A stretch of 64,000 bases of DNA from NCBI RefSeq assembly GCF_003086295.3, contig NC_092043.1, positions 51,302,598-51,366,597 on the forward strand. The letters run 5' to 3'. The notes under the pieces are model-generated. The model saw only the letters and a list, made by a program, of their open reading frames with translations, was not told where the DNA came from and did no database searches. Shown here one piece after another: positions 35,046-47,203 of the stretch; the stretch's first letter is position 1; each line of letters opens with the position of its first letter. A program made the translations under genes and the position numbers. This DNA comes from Arachis hypogaea. Its lineage: Eukaryota > Streptophyta > Magnoliopsida > Fabales > Fabaceae.

Positions 35046-36172
35046 GGGAGATTCTATGGTGCTTATAGTTGAAAAAAGCATAGTATGCTGACTATATGTG
35101 TCAAGAGGAGAAGAGTGACGCGTAACTTTGTATGCTTGTTTCTACCTCACACTGTCACTTTTATACACATAGTTACAGTCACACGTATAATTTTTCGTTT
35201 CTTATTATGAGTTAAATTACAGCATAATATTTTGATTAATTTTTGAAAAGCTGAAATTTATTTTTGATAATGAACTGAATTTATTTAATTTTTAGACTTT
35301 TAACTGGACTTATAATAGTTGATATTTTATAGACCAAAACTTGATTGAAATCATATATAATAAATATATATAATTTCTTGAAACTTAAAAAGAATATATA
35401 TATATAACTCCTTCCGTACAGTAAAAAAATTATATACACGCTACCTTTTTTAATGTAGTTTTTTATAATTAATATCCCATGACACATCAAAATAGACAAA
35501 AAAATATTCTTAAAAAATTAACAATAATTTTATAAATTCCGTAACATTAGTTATTATAAAAACTTCATTTCATAATATTCGCAAAAACTACTAATCAGTT
35601 TATTTGATATTTTAATCTAATTTATTATTTTATCTCTATTTTTATTCTTAATTATTTATATAGTTTAACTAAGTTATTAATCATAATTGTAGATTTCTTG
35701 TAATAATTGCAATTTCATTTAGCTAGCAACATGAATTAGATTTGTTAGTTAGGTTGGTGGAGTTCGTTAATACAGAAATAAGTTTTTGAATTAAGAAAAA
35801 TAAAAAAAATAATTAAAAATTGAGAAAAAAATTATTACTAATAATAATGTATAGAATAAACTAAGTGTGAGTAACAGTAATTTTATTTTTGATAAAATTA
35901 GTAGTTATGAGAATATGATATCTTTTTGCCTTTAAGAATTTGAACAAAAATTTATATTTAATATATAAAAAATATTATGTATATATTAAAATTAATTATT
36001 ATGTATTTAATCATAAATACATGTATTGTATGTTTAATTAATTTTTAAATTATTTTAAAAAATGATCACATTAAAAAGTATTTACTAAAAAAAAATAATT
36101 CTTTTAAAAAATAAGTTATAGATTAAAAACATGAGAAATGATAATTTTATTTCTATTTTTTGATAATGTTAC

Positions 36173-36702
36173 TGTTCATACCCTGGCCCAATGATAAAGG
36201 CCCAGGTCCAAATAGAAAGGCTTAATCCGAAGAATTAAGCCTAGCTAAGCACCGACCTTCATATAAGAAGTCGGTGTTGACTACGACTTACTTCGAAGAA
36301 GTCGGACATGAGGTTAGCTGGCGGATAAACACTCATTTGAATGAGTAACTGCCCCTAAAATCTCTCTAACCGCTTCATCAAGCCATATCTTAACCTCCCT
36401 AAGATAGAGGGACGGTTAACACCCAAAAGATACGGCACTACTCCAACGGTGGTCATTGGCTCACCACTATAAATACACTGACACCCCTCAGGTATCTCTA
36501 AACCCAGTACTCTCTAGACCTGCTAACGCCCTTGCTAACTTAGGCATCGGAGTGTCTTTGCAGGTACCACCCCCCCATTCACTCACGCACACAAGTCGGA
36601 AGGAGGCTCCAGCGTGCGAACCAGCTCGGAGACTACCATCCGCGGGCGATTGGGCCAACCAACGTCATCTATTCTGTTAATCTCCGGTTACCCACCGTAA
36701 CA
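36173..36702 (+). repeat. 5' LTR of the gypsy element
   Basis: Begins TGTTCATACC and ends CCGTAACA. A TATAAATA box lies at 36468-36475 and is the likely promoter of the genomic RNA. Confidence 0.93.
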
Positions 36703-36720
36703 TTGGTGCCGTTGCCGGGG
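36703..36720 (+). other. Primer-binding site, tRNA-Asp type
   Basis: TTGGTGCCGTTGCCGGGG directly follows the 5' LTR. Apart from one G-T wobble position it is complementary to the 3' end of plant tRNA-Asp, as I remember that tRNA. Confidence 0.7.
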
Positions 36721-36740
36721 ACCCGAGAGATCATCCATCG

Positions 36741-38972
36741 ATGGCGGACAGATCCCACGAAGAAGGCCATGTGGAGACAGATTCTGAGCAAGAGAATCTG
36801 GACACAGGCAATAACGATGTGGACCTCGCCCTCCACCAGGAAGTGGATAATCAGCATAGAGAAGGCACCTCCGGGGTAAAAAACCCGAAGGTAAACTCCT
36901 CAGAAGGGCGCGAGTCACAGAAAGGAGGACCATCCCACGTAACTGAACTCATGGGGTTAATCCACAGCCGCCTGGAACAGTTAGAACAAGAGCGGGAGCG
37001 GCAAAAAGAAACCGAAAAGAGCCTAAAAGAGGAGATGGAACGACGAAAAGAGTTGGAAAGAAAACTCTTGAAGTTAGAATCCTCCCTCAAAGGTCGTAAC
37101 TCCCGTGATGAACAAGAAGAACTGCCTTTAGGTGGGGAGGATCCTTTTAGCGAGGACATAATGAGAGCAAAGGTTCCGAGGAACTTTAAAAGCCCTGACA
37201 TGGACCTCTACGATGGAACCACGGATCCAAAGCATCACCTGAGTAATTTCAAAAGTCGGATGTATCTAGCCGATGCTTCCGACGCTACGCGATGCAAAGC
37301 TTTTCCGACCACTCTATCAAAAGCAGCGATGAAGTGGTTCGACAGCCTCCCCCCGAGGTCGGTTACTAGCTTTGAAGACCTCTCAAGGAAGTTTTTGATG
37401 AGGTTCTCAATCCAGAAAGACAAAGTGAAGCATGCACCGAGCCTCCTGGGAATAAAACAGGAGGTCGGAGAATCTTTACGAGCCTATATGGAAAGGTTCA
37501 ACAAAGCATGTTTGGAGATTCAAGACCTGCCCACAGAGGCAGTCATAATGGGGTTAGTCAATGGACTCAGAGAAGGTCGCTTCTCACAGTCCATATCTAA
37601 AAGACACCCCGTTTCTCTAAGTGATGTACAAGAAAGAGCTGAAAAGTACATCAATATGGAGGAAAATTCCAAATTGAGAGACCTGAGCTGGCGACTTGGG
37701 GTCCCTCCCTCAACAAAAGAGAGGGAAAGGGAAACCAAGAAAAAGGAAGAACTCGGTCTCGAGAGGCCAAGGAAATATCACTCTTATACTCCACTGAAAG
37801 TTTCTATAGTGGATGTATACAGAGAAATTTGCAACACTGAAAGACTGCCACTCCCTAGACCCATTAAAAATAAAAAAGGGGGGAGCCGCAGCGATTACTG
37901 TGAGTACCATAAAATATATGGTCACTCCACAAACGACTGCTACGACCTTAAAAATGTGATAGAAAAGCTGGCCAGAGAAGGTCGGCTTGATAGATATCTC
38001 ATAGAAAGGTCGGACAGTCATGGAAAGAGAAAGCGAGATGATATGGATAGAAGAGACCCACCACCGCAGACTCCAGAAAGACATATCCATATGATCTCAG
38101 GAGGGTTTGCGGGAGGGGGACTCACCAAATCCTCTCGCAAAAGACATCTCAAAAGAGTCTACCAGGTCGGGGAGGAGTCACCCGACCTTCCTACCATTTC
38201 ATTCACAAAAGAAGATGGGCAAGGAATAATCCCTGGACACGACGATCCAGTGGTAATAACTATGATCCTAGCAAATGCCCATCTCCACAGAACCCTAGTA
38301 GACCAAGGAAGCTCGGCAGACATTCTCTTTAAGCCTGCTTTCGACAAGCTAGGGTTAGATGAGAAAGAGTTGAGAGCCTACCCTGACACCCTATACGGAT
38401 TAGGGGACACGCCAATAAAACCACTAGGATTTTTGCCCCTTCACACCACTTTTGGAAAAGGGGAAAAATCAAAGACTCTGAGCATAGACTTCATAGTCAT
38501 CGACGTGGGGTCAGCATATAATGCTTTAATCGGCAGAGTTACCCTTAATCGGCTCGGAGCTGTGGTATCCACTCCCCACCTCTGCATGAAATTCCCGACC
38601 TCAGCGGGGATAACAACGGTAAGGGGGGACCAAAAATTGGCAAGGAAATGTTACAATGAAAGCCTAAATCTGAGAGGAAAGAACAGAGAAGTTCACATAA
38701 TAGAGCTCGGCGGCGCAAGGGCCAGAGAAGAGTTGCGACCACAACCGGGAGGAAAAACCGAGGAGATACAGGTCGGCAAAGAGGAAGGGAAAAACACTTA
38801 TATAGGAGCCGACCTAGAGGAAACTCTAAAACAAGGGTTGGCAAAACTCCTAAGAGCTGGAAGCCGGCTTTATCAGAGAGGTCAAGTACCCAACATGGCT
38901 AGCCAATGTAGTGCTAGTCAAAAAACAGAATGGCAAATGGAGAATGTGTGTCGACTATACCGATTTAAATAA
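36741..38972 (+). pseudogene. Gypsy gag-protease, running into a broken pol
   Basis: The open frame of 743 codons starts at the first ATG after the primer-binding site. It encodes a Glu/Lys-rich coiled-coil region (about residues 70-125), a retrotransposon gag domain (about 150-320, with MDLYDGTTDPKHHL) and a CEYHKIYGHSTNDC zinc-finger-like motif near 393. A retropepsin-type aspartic protease follows, with DQGSSADIL near 523 and ALIGRVTLNR near 600. Gag packages RNA and the protease cuts the polyprotein. At about 38855 the normal frame is lost: a stretch of roughly 50 codons between protease and reverse transcriptase seems deleted out of frame, so the ORF ends in aberrant residues at 38972. 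Confidence 0.85.
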
Positions 38973-41790
38973 GGCATCTCCCAAGGACCCTTATCCCCTA
39001 CCAAGTATTGATACCCTAGTGGATTCCAGCTCGGGGTACCAATACTTATCGTTCATGGACGCCTACTCGGGATATAATCAAATCCCGATGTATGAGCCAG
39101 ACCAGGAGAAAACTTCATTCATCACACCTAGAGCTAACTTTTGCTACGTGGTCATGCCATTCGAATTGAAGAATGCAGGAGCCACATATCAAAGGTTGAT
39201 GAATAAAGTATTTTCCCCCCACCTGGGGAACCTAATGGAAGTATACGTCGACGACATGCTAGTAAAAACCAAGAAGGAAGTCGACCTCTTGTCCGACCTC
39301 TCACAAGTCTTCGACACCATAAGGCTGCATGGGATGAGGCTAAATCCCGCAAAGTGCGCCTTCGCGGTGGAGGCAAGAAAATTTCTAGGGTTTATGCTGA
39401 CACAAAGAGGGATTGAAGCCAATCCCAACAAGTGTAGAGCCATCCTAGAAATGAAAAGTCCGACTTGTTTGAGAGAAGTCCAGCAGCTCAATGGCCGACT
39501 TGCAGCCCTCTCTAGATTTCTGGCAGGATCGGCACTAAAATCCCTTCCACTATTTTCCTTATTAAGAAAGGGATGCCAGTTCAAATGGACTCCTGAATGC
39601 GAGGAGGCGTTCCAGGAGTTCAAAAAGTTTTTAAGCCAACCTCCTATCCTAACCCGACCAGTACCGGGGAAAGACCTCATTCTGTACCTATCCGTCGCAA
39701 ACAGGGCTGTCTCGTCAGCCCTGATAAAAGAAGACGAGGTCGGACAACATCCAGTCTACTTTATCAGTAAAGTACTACAAGGCCCTGAACTAAGGTACCA
39801 CAAACTAGAAAAGTTTGCCTACTCCTTAGTAATAGCCTCACGAAGTCTACGACCTTACTTTCAAGCTCACACAATACGAGTCCGTACGAACCAACCCATG
39901 AAGCAAATCCTCCAAAAGACGGATGTTGCAGGAAGAATGGTTCAATGGGCAATAGAACTCTCCGAGTTCGATTTGAGATATGAAACTCGGACAGCAATTA
40001 AAGCCCAATGCCTCGCCGACTTCGTGGCGGAATACGCAGGGGATCAAGAGGAAAAACCGACTACATGGGAACTCTATGTAGACGGATCCTCCAACAAAAC
40101 GGGAAGTGGCGCGGGCATAATATTGGTAGATGAAAGAGGAACCCAGATAGAGGTTTCCTTAAAATTTGAATTTCCGGCTTCAAATAATCAGGCAGAATAT
40201 GAAGCCTTGATCGCCGGACTATAGTTGGTAGAAGAAGTCGGTGCTACAAAGGTAAGGATATACAGCGACTCACAGGTGGTGACCTCCCAGATAAGTGGAG
40301 AATATCAGGCAAAGGACCCAAACATGAAGAGGTACTTGGACAAAACTCTGGAACACCTCGGGCATTTCGCGGAAACCGAGGTTAAACACATAACTCGGGA
40401 CTTAAACAGCAGAGCAGACGCCCTGTCCAAGTTAGCAAGTACCAAACCAGGAGGGAACAACAGAAGCCTGATTCAAGAAACCCTCCAAGAACCCTTCGTA
40501 GCAAAAACGGAAGACAAGCAAGAAGTACTTGAGGTAACAGGTTTAAACCTCGGATGGATGAACCCTCTAGTCGAATACATAAAATTCGACGTCCTCCCTA
40601 AGGAGGAGAAAGAAGCTAAAAAGATCCAAAGGGAATCACAACACTACACCTTGGTAAGAAATGTCCTCTATAGAAGGGGGATATCAACGCCATTGTTAAA
40701 GTGCGTACCGACCTCAAAAACTCCCGAGGTATTGGAGGAAGTACATAGTGGGATTTGCGGAAATCATCTCGGAGCAAGGTCACTAGCCAGAAAAATAATC
40801 TGAGCTGGATTCTACTGGCCGACCTTGCAGAAAGATGCCACAGAATTTGTGAAAAAGTGTCAACCATGTCAGATACATGCGAATTTCCACTTGGCTCCAC
40901 CAGAAGAGCTCATCAGTATCACTTCTCCATGGCCTTTTGCAAAATGGGGAATGGATTTGTTAGGTCCTTTTCCCCAAGCGCCAGGACAAGTCAAATACCT
41001 GATCGTGGGAATAGATTACTTCACAAAGTGGATAGAAGCAGAACCATTGGCCACCATCACCGCTCAAAGAAGTCGCAGGTTTCTCTACAAGAACATCATC
41101 ACAAGATATGGGATACCTTATTCCATTACTACAGATAATGGAACCCAATTCACCGACGCTACCTTCAGAAGCTTAGTAGCCAGTATGAAAATCAAACATC
41201 AATTCACCTCGGTAGAGCACCCACAAGCCAATGGGCAAGCCGAGGCAGCCAACAAAGTCATACTGGCAGGGCTAAAGAAGAGACTACAGGAAGCAAAAGG
41301 AGCTTGGGCTGAAGAGCTCCCTCAGGTGCTATGGGCTTATAGGACAACCCCCCAATCCGCCACGGGAGAAACACCTTTCCGACTAGTCTATGGCATAGAA
41401 GCCATGATACCAATAGAAATCAATGAGCAAAGCCCAAGGGTAGTTCTCCATGACGAGGTCGGAAACGTATGGGGACACAAAGAGGAGCTCGACTTGCTCC
41501 TCGAAGTCCAAGAAGATGCCCAGATAAGAGAAGCAGCCTTGAAACAAAGGATGACTACAAGGTACAACAAAAAAGTCATTCGAAGAACATTCGCCCCTGA
41601 TGACTTGGTCTTAATCAGAAACGACATTGGAGTCAACAAATCAGGAGAAGGAAAGCTCGCCGCAAATTGGAAGGGACCATACAAAGTCAATGAAGTTTTA
41701 GGAAAAGGTTATTATAAAGTAACCGACCTGAACGGCATTGAATTACCAAGGTCGTGGCATGCTTGTAATATGAAAAGGTACTACAGTTAA
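38856..41790 (+). pseudogene. Gypsy pol: reverse transcriptase, RNase H, integrase
   Basis: The reverse-transcriptase frame is entered near 38860 (AGFIREVKYP, then VLVKKQNGKWRMCVDY) and has the YVDDMLV catalytic box near 39244. The Ty3 RNase H follows. A second RNase H-like region starts ELYVDGSSN, as expected of Tat elements with an additional RNase H. A TAG at 40222-40224 interrupts it and a TGA at 40801-40803 interrupts the integrase zinc-binding part. The integrase keeps HHCC residues (CQPCQ) and D-D-E positions in GIDYFTKW, TTDNGTQF and PQANGQAE. Both stops fit C-to-T changes of arginine or glutamine codons. The upstream frame loss at about 38855 separates it from gag-protease. Confidence 0.88.
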
Positions 41791-42654
41791 AAGCGAACTC
41801 TACTCCCTGATGTACTCTTTTCCCAACTTCATGATTTTTTCCCAAAAGGGTTTTTTCTGAAGAAGGGTTTTTAACGAGGCATCATAGTAGAGGCTAAGGG
41901 AAGATAGGCTATAAAAACCCTTAGAAGCAAGAAGGTACCTCCCCAATAAATAAAGATCTTTTTCATCTACAATATCTCTTATAAAATCCTTTTTATTTTT
42001 TATAAGTCTTTCTACGAAACGCGCCGACTTAAGCTCGACAAAACGTGAAAATCCTATGAACCGACCTAGATGGTCGTCAGGATAAAACGATGAGGTACAA
42101 GTCGGTGTAAAGAGGTTATATAAGTTGAACGTGAAAACTCGGGAACAATCCGACTCATAAGTCGAAATGAGAACCCGAGCAGAAAAGCTCGGAAATACTC
42201 CGACCCGTAAATCGGAGCGAAGAACTGAGTATAAGAGAAACGTATCGCAAAAATAACCTAAGTCACAAAAACTCGCTAAAACAAAGTCGAGTATAGGGGA
42301 TAACAAAAAGAGATTGGAAAACCTAGGAAAAAGTTTAAAGGCTGTCCCAAAAGTCCTTAAACAAGAAGCTCAGAAAAACAAACAAGCCAAAAGGAAAGGT
42401 TTTCAAGAAAAGATCAAGGGGACTTCAAAAAACCAAAAAGCATACACGCATAAGGTAATCTAAACCCTTATCCCAAAAGGGTATCCATTTTGTTAACTTA
42501 AAAACCCTCATCAAAAAAGGATATTTTTTAAAATATTTTGTTTACGGCCTGGGGAGGCCAGAAGAAATTGTTCAAACCACACAACCAGTTATAAATAAAT
42601 AAAGAGTTTAAAAATGGGGGGGCCCACAGGCCGGACCCCCCAAATAGCCAAAGA
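41791..42654. other. Non-coding part of the gypsy element between pol and antisense ORF
   Basis: Short repeats of the AAAAGG/TCGGA type and GAACCCGAG-like words are present. No coding region is supportable. It may be the 3' untranslated part of both the sense and the antisense transcripts. Confidence 0.45.
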
Positions 42655-44489
42655 TCATTTTTTCACAGCAGACGGATCGCCACCACCAGAATCGGGAGGA
42701 GCGCCACCAGAAGCATCCATGGGAGATGAAGAGATCGGAGGAACTGCTGAAGAACTCGGAGCGTCTTTAGAACGAGGAGGAGACTCAATAATCCTCTGCC
42801 CCCGAGTCTTCAACTCTGACTCAGAAACGATTACGGGGACAGGAGGATCTACAATGGCACCGTCAATAACAACTTTGTCGGAATGTAAAGGAGAAAGATC
42901 CAAGTCGGGAGCAATAACTCTGACCTGCTCCAGGAAGATCCTCCAAGACTCCTCGGCACCATCGGCAATAGAGTCCTCCAACTCCTCATATGCTTTCCGA
43001 GAATTCAACAGGTCAGTCTTCACAGACACAAGATCTTTGAATAAGCTTTGATAGCTGGCCTGCGCTGTTTTCCTCAGATCCATCTCCATGTTGCATTGGG
43101 CCTGCAAAGCCTTCCCTTTCTCCCGGAGGGTATCTCTCTCCTCCCTCAGCTTGGCAATTTCCTTCCTCAACTCTCTCTCATGCTCTTGATATGCACGAAG
43201 CCTTCCTTCCAGCTCCTCGACCCTCGAGGTCATCCCTAAAGAGCTGAGAGGAGCCTTTTCGAAAATATCCAAGAGCTTGCCACAGACCCCGCCGCTTTGA
43301 GACTCTCCTCGATCATAGTGGTAAGGTGGCTCCGAACAGACATATCATTCATGCCTATACGAGCATGGGGATAGATATTCTTTCGGACGAACGCAAGAGC
43401 ATCCGCCTTAACCTCACCAGAAGAACCAGACTCTAAGGTCTTGCGCTTCTTGGGATCAGGGGAAGGTCGGACGACGGGGGGCGGCTGAGAGGGAGCTGAA
43501 GAAGAAATCACCATGGGATTGGAAAGAGTCCCAACGTTCCGAGGAGGAGGAGGAGGAGAGATAACCCTGGCACCACCAGCCCGAGCGCGGGACTTAGCTT
43601 TAGCCTCCTGGACCCTCTGGAAAGATTCTTGAGCATTTGCCTTTGCCATTTCTGAAAAAGAAAACAATAGCTAAAGAATTAAACAAGTCGGGCTTTTCAT
43701 TTAACAAGTCAGAAATCTAACAGACAAGAGAAAACTACCTAGCTGCGATTGGATATAGGCCGGAGACCCTTGGAGAAACCTTTTAGTATCCAAATATGGG
43801 GCCCTCCCCCATACTTCTCAGAGGAACCCCACAACGGCAGCCTCTACTTCATCCAGGTCATCCAGACCATATTTCTCACAAGGAGAGGCCTCCAGCCAGT
43901 ATAAAGGAAAGCGAGGAGAAGAATTATCATCCAGAAAAAAGGGGTGATGACCCTCTACAGCTTGCACTTTGAAAAAGAAATTTTTAAAGTCATGAAAAGA
44001 TTCGTCGAAAAGGGTAAAAATCCTCCGACCTTGTATGGCTCGGAAGGAAACCCATTGTTGTTTATTGTTCAGCCCACTAAAAGGCTTGGTCATATGAAAA
44101 AGATGGAAAAAGATTTTCAGAGAGGTCGGGAAATCCAGAGCATGGCTAATAAACTGATAAATTTTCAAGAAACCCCAAGAGTTGGGATGAAGCTGGGTAG
44201 GGGCAACCCGACAATGCTGCAAAACAGACATCTCAAAATCTGAAAAGGGTAGAAAGACGCCCAGACGGGTGATCATGCACTCATACATAAAGAAGAAATG
44301 GGGAGCCGTTTCGTTGGCTCTCCCATGACAAACTCGGTCCTCTGAACCAGGAACCAGCAATTCATACTTAGGCTCATCCTCGTCCGAAGTACAGAGCCGG
44401 TGGTGGGTGCGAAGATGAGTAATAAACTCCGCATCAACCAACGGCTCCTCCCCTAGAACAGTAACATCGATCCAATCTACGGAGGCCAT
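42655..44489 (-). pseudogene. Antisense ORF of the gypsy element (PF04195-like, coiled coil)
   Basis: On the strand opposite to pol, exon 1 starts at ATG 44489 (MASVDWIDVTVLGEEPLVD). It encodes a roughly 220-residue domain resembling the plant 'putative gypsy type transposon' family PF04195 (HPNSWGFLKIYQ, KQQWVSFR, PFFLDDNSSPRFPLYW). A TGA at 43818-43820 interrupts it, and similarity continues to about 43740, where an AG/GTAG donor lies. Exon 2 begins after TTTTTCAG near 43656 and encodes a Pro-rich then strongly coiled-coil region (EELEGRLRAYQEHERELRKE). A one-base frameshift near 43270 splits it. It ends at 42655. Function is unknown; the antisense position in Tat elements is established. 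Confidence 0.75.
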
Positions 44490-45053
44490 TTTCTTTCTCT
44501 AAGGAAAAATGAAGAAACCTACAAAGGGAAAAAGAAAAGAAAAAATCAAAAACAAAGGTCTCTAGAGAGGAGAAAAAGGAACCAAGCAAAAGTCCATAAA
44601 CCTATTTCTCTACAAAGTAAAGTCATACAAAAAGTGCGAAGAAGGAAAAAGAAGCTAACCGCTTTCTGAAAATGAAGGTTGGAAGAAGCAGAAGTCTCCG
44701 GAGCACGAGAACACAGTACAAATAAATGCAGCACGAACAAAGAAAGAAGAAGTTTGAAAGATTGCAGAAACGGAAAAATGAAAGAGAGGGAAAGTATTTA
44801 TAAACATGCTAAGGGGCATAATGATAAAAACGGAGCAGTCATTAATGAGAGTGCACCGTTATCAAAGCCATCAATCCCTAAATGCATCTCTAACGGACAC
44901 GACGCTTGAATAGACGTAACTGTCAGAAACAAAAGGTCGCGAAAATCACGTCGGTTTAAAAACCCGTGTTTCCTCCAAGAAAGTCGGCTACGAATTCGAG
45001 TTGAATACTTGAACCCAAAGCCCTAAAGAGATCTTGGGCTCAAGTAGGGGCAC

Positions 45054-45582
45054 TGTTCATACCCTGACCCAATGATAAAGGCCCAGGTCCAAATAGAAAG
45101 GCTTAATCCGAAGAATTAAGCCTAGCTAAGCACCGACCTTCATATAAGAAGTCGGTGTTGACTACGACTTACTTCGAAGAAGTTGGACATGAGGTTAGCT
45201 GGCGGATAAACACTCATTTGAATGAGTAACCGCCCCTAAAATCTCTCTAACCGCTTCATCAAGCCATATCTTAACCTCCCTAAGATAGAGGGACGGTTAA
45301 CACCCAAAAGATACGGCACTACTCCAACGGTGGTTATTGGCTCACCACTATAAATACACTGACACCCCTCAGGTATCTCTAAGCCCAGTACTCTCTAGAC
45401 CTGCTAACACCCTTGCTAACTTAGGCATCGGAGTGTCTTTGCAGGTACCACCCCCCATTCACTCACACACACAAGTCGGAAGGAGGCTCCAGCGTGCGAA
45501 CCAGTTCGGAGACTACCATCCGCGGGCGATTGGGCCAACCAACGTCATCTATTCTGTTAATCTCCGGTTACCCACCGTAACA
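45054..45582 (+). repeat. 3' LTR of the gypsy element
   Basis: Same ends as the 5' LTR. It is followed by the GTTAC target duplication. Differences from the 5' LTR are eight transitions and one missing C in a run of C. Confidence 0.93.
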
Positions 45583-45638
45583 GTTACTCTATATATAATT
45601 TTTTTTCGGTATATCTTTTTTTTATTGTATAGAAGGAG

Positions 45639-45640
<2 letters not shown>

Positions 45641-45698
<58 letters not shown>
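45641..45698. repeat. (TA)n microsatellite
   Basis: About 28 TA units within the right arm of the foldback element. The corresponding place in the left arm (about 35395-35405) has only a few units, so the tract expanded after insertion. Confidence 0.95.
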
Positions 45699-45702
<4 letters not shown>

Positions 45703-46152
45703 CTTTTTAGGTTTAAGAGATCATATATATTTATTATATATGATTTCAACTAAGTCTTGGTCCAAAAAATATCAACTATTATAAGTTTAGTTAGTAGTCT
45801 AAAAATTAAATAGATTCGGCCACTACCAAAAATAAATTCCAATTTTTCAAAAATTAATCAAAATATTTTGCTGTAATTTGACTCATAATAAGAAACAAAA
45901 ATTGCGTGTGTGATGATAATTGTGTGTATAAAGCTAATAGTGTGAGGTAGAAAGAAGCACATCAAACTACGTATCACTCTTCTTTTCTTGACACATATAG
46001 TTAGCATAGTATGTTTTTTTCAGCTGTAAGCACCATAGAATTTTTCTCTTCTATCTAAGAAAGGCGGATAAAAAAGGGCACAATTTTTTTTCCCTCAATT
46101 TTCTTACATTGATGTCTGATTTAGGAATAAAAGAATGGACCTTAGTAAGAAG

Positions 46153-46661
46153 TAGGACTGTCAAACGGGCTAACTCGGTCCATTTAAATCTGATCCGTTA
46201 AGTTCGTCGGTTAATGGGGCTGATCCGTTTAAATCCACTTTATTCGCGGGTCAAAATATTTTAGTACAGACCGATTATGATAAGTCTGATGGATTAAACA
46301 GGCCAGCCCGTTTATTATTTAATTTTATTTTTCGAAAAATATTTTGATAAAAAAAATAATACTTTTAGGTCAAAAACCTTTAAAAACTAATATTTTTTTA
46401 GTTGTTGGGTCGGATTTTCGGGTCAAATAAAAAAAAATTATCGGCTAAAAGTACTATTTTTTTTTCAAAATGTGAAAAAAGAATAAACAGACCACCCGTT
46501 TAACCCGAGGGCTAACCCGTTTAACCCGTCATTTTTTTAGGTTAATCGGGCTTAGCCTGTTTAGCACAAAATTTAAACGGTTCAATTATAGAGGCAAAAC
46601 CCGCCCATTTAAATGGGTAAACGTGTTGGCCCCATGGGTTTAGCCCATTTTGACAGTACTA
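46153..46661. mobile_element. hAT-like non-autonomous element, about 0.5 kb
   Basis: Ends are TAGGACTGTCAAACGGGC and, inverted, TAGTACTGTCAAAATGGGC, the TAGGGCTGTCAAA-type termini of plant hAT elements. It is absent from copy A near 8018-8022. Internal GGGTTAAACGG-like words recur. No transposase is present. The 8-bp duplication has decayed beyond recognition. Confidence 0.75.
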
Positions 46662-46775
46662 AGAAAAGGATATGAGAAGCCTCTCAATAAACTTCCTATC
46701 CATGAAGCTATCATCAACCATCAACATATGAAATTGTTGTGACTCTCTAGCAATTGCAACAACCATTCTCATTAT

Positions 46776-47203
46776 GTTTCTGCGAGTCGGATGGCAATAC
46801 CACCCGAATCCGCGAGTATCTACCCTGCCCCTACCCACTCGAGACGGGTAATTACTCGCCCCGCTATATATAATATATAATTTTAATATGTAATATGTAT
46901 AATATATGTAAAATAATTAGTAAATGATTAATAATATTGTATCATATTTAAATTTTTACTTTAATTTATGTTATGTATGTGATGATGGTTATATAAATTT
47001 TTGAAATTTAATTTTATTTATTAGATTTTAATAATTATAGGGGCGGGATGGGGGTACCCGCAGGGACATGTTAGGGTTCAATGTTTTACTACACGTGAGT
47101 AGAAGTGGAGCGGATTCTATACGGATTGTTGTTCGACGAGACGGAGTCGAGTAGAGCAAAAATCCACCCCTACCCGTAGCATTACCACCCCTATCTGCGA
47201 GAA
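46776..47203. mobile_element. Second hAT-like fragment
   Basis: Contains GGATGGCAATACCACCCG at the left and, inverted at the right, GATAGGGGTGGTAATGCTAC. Both are versions of the GGGGTGGCAAT terminus common in plant hAT debris. Copy A lacks the segment. Boundaries are approximate and no duplication is seen. Confidence 0.5.

Larger units (their letters stand above)
36173..45582 (+). mobile_element. Ty3/gypsy LTR retrotransposon, Tat-type, with antisense ORF
   Basis: Two LTRs of 530 and 529 bp (TG...CA ends) are flanked by a perfect 5-bp duplication GTTAC (36168-36172 and 45583-45587). Internally there is a primer-binding site, gag-protease, reverse transcriptase, RNase H and integrase on the plus strand, then about 3 kb with an antisense coding region. 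That order and the antisense gene are known from Tat-lineage plant gypsy elements. The LTRs differ by eight transitions and one single-base indel, about 1.5%, so insertion is recent. Yet pol carries a deletion/frameshift and two stops. The end of the internal region (AAGTAGGGG before 45051) may serve as polypurine tract. Confidence 0.93.
35046..46055. mobile_element. Long-arm foldback element, split by a gypsy insertion
   Basis: Arms at about 35046-35490 and 45600-46055 are inverted copies. The left starts GGGAGATTCTATGGTGCTTA, and the complement of the right contains AATTCTATGGTGCTTACAGC. Inside both arms are complementary words such as GACACATATAGT/ACTATATGTGTC and GGAGTTATATA. The site is uninterrupted in copy A near 7925-7930. 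Without the 9.4-kb retrotransposon the element would be about 1.6 kb. No transposase is seen. The ATTCTATGGTG terminal motif is shared with the foldback at 48551-50164. A Mutator affiliation is inferred; the target duplication is not clear here. Confidence 0.65.

Noticed and set aside
36741..44740. Reverse-strand open frames under gag and pol
   Set aside because: They mirror the sense coding frames (for example 39189-39680) and show no domain. Only the 42655-44489 antisense gene is supported, because the sense strand there has no coding.
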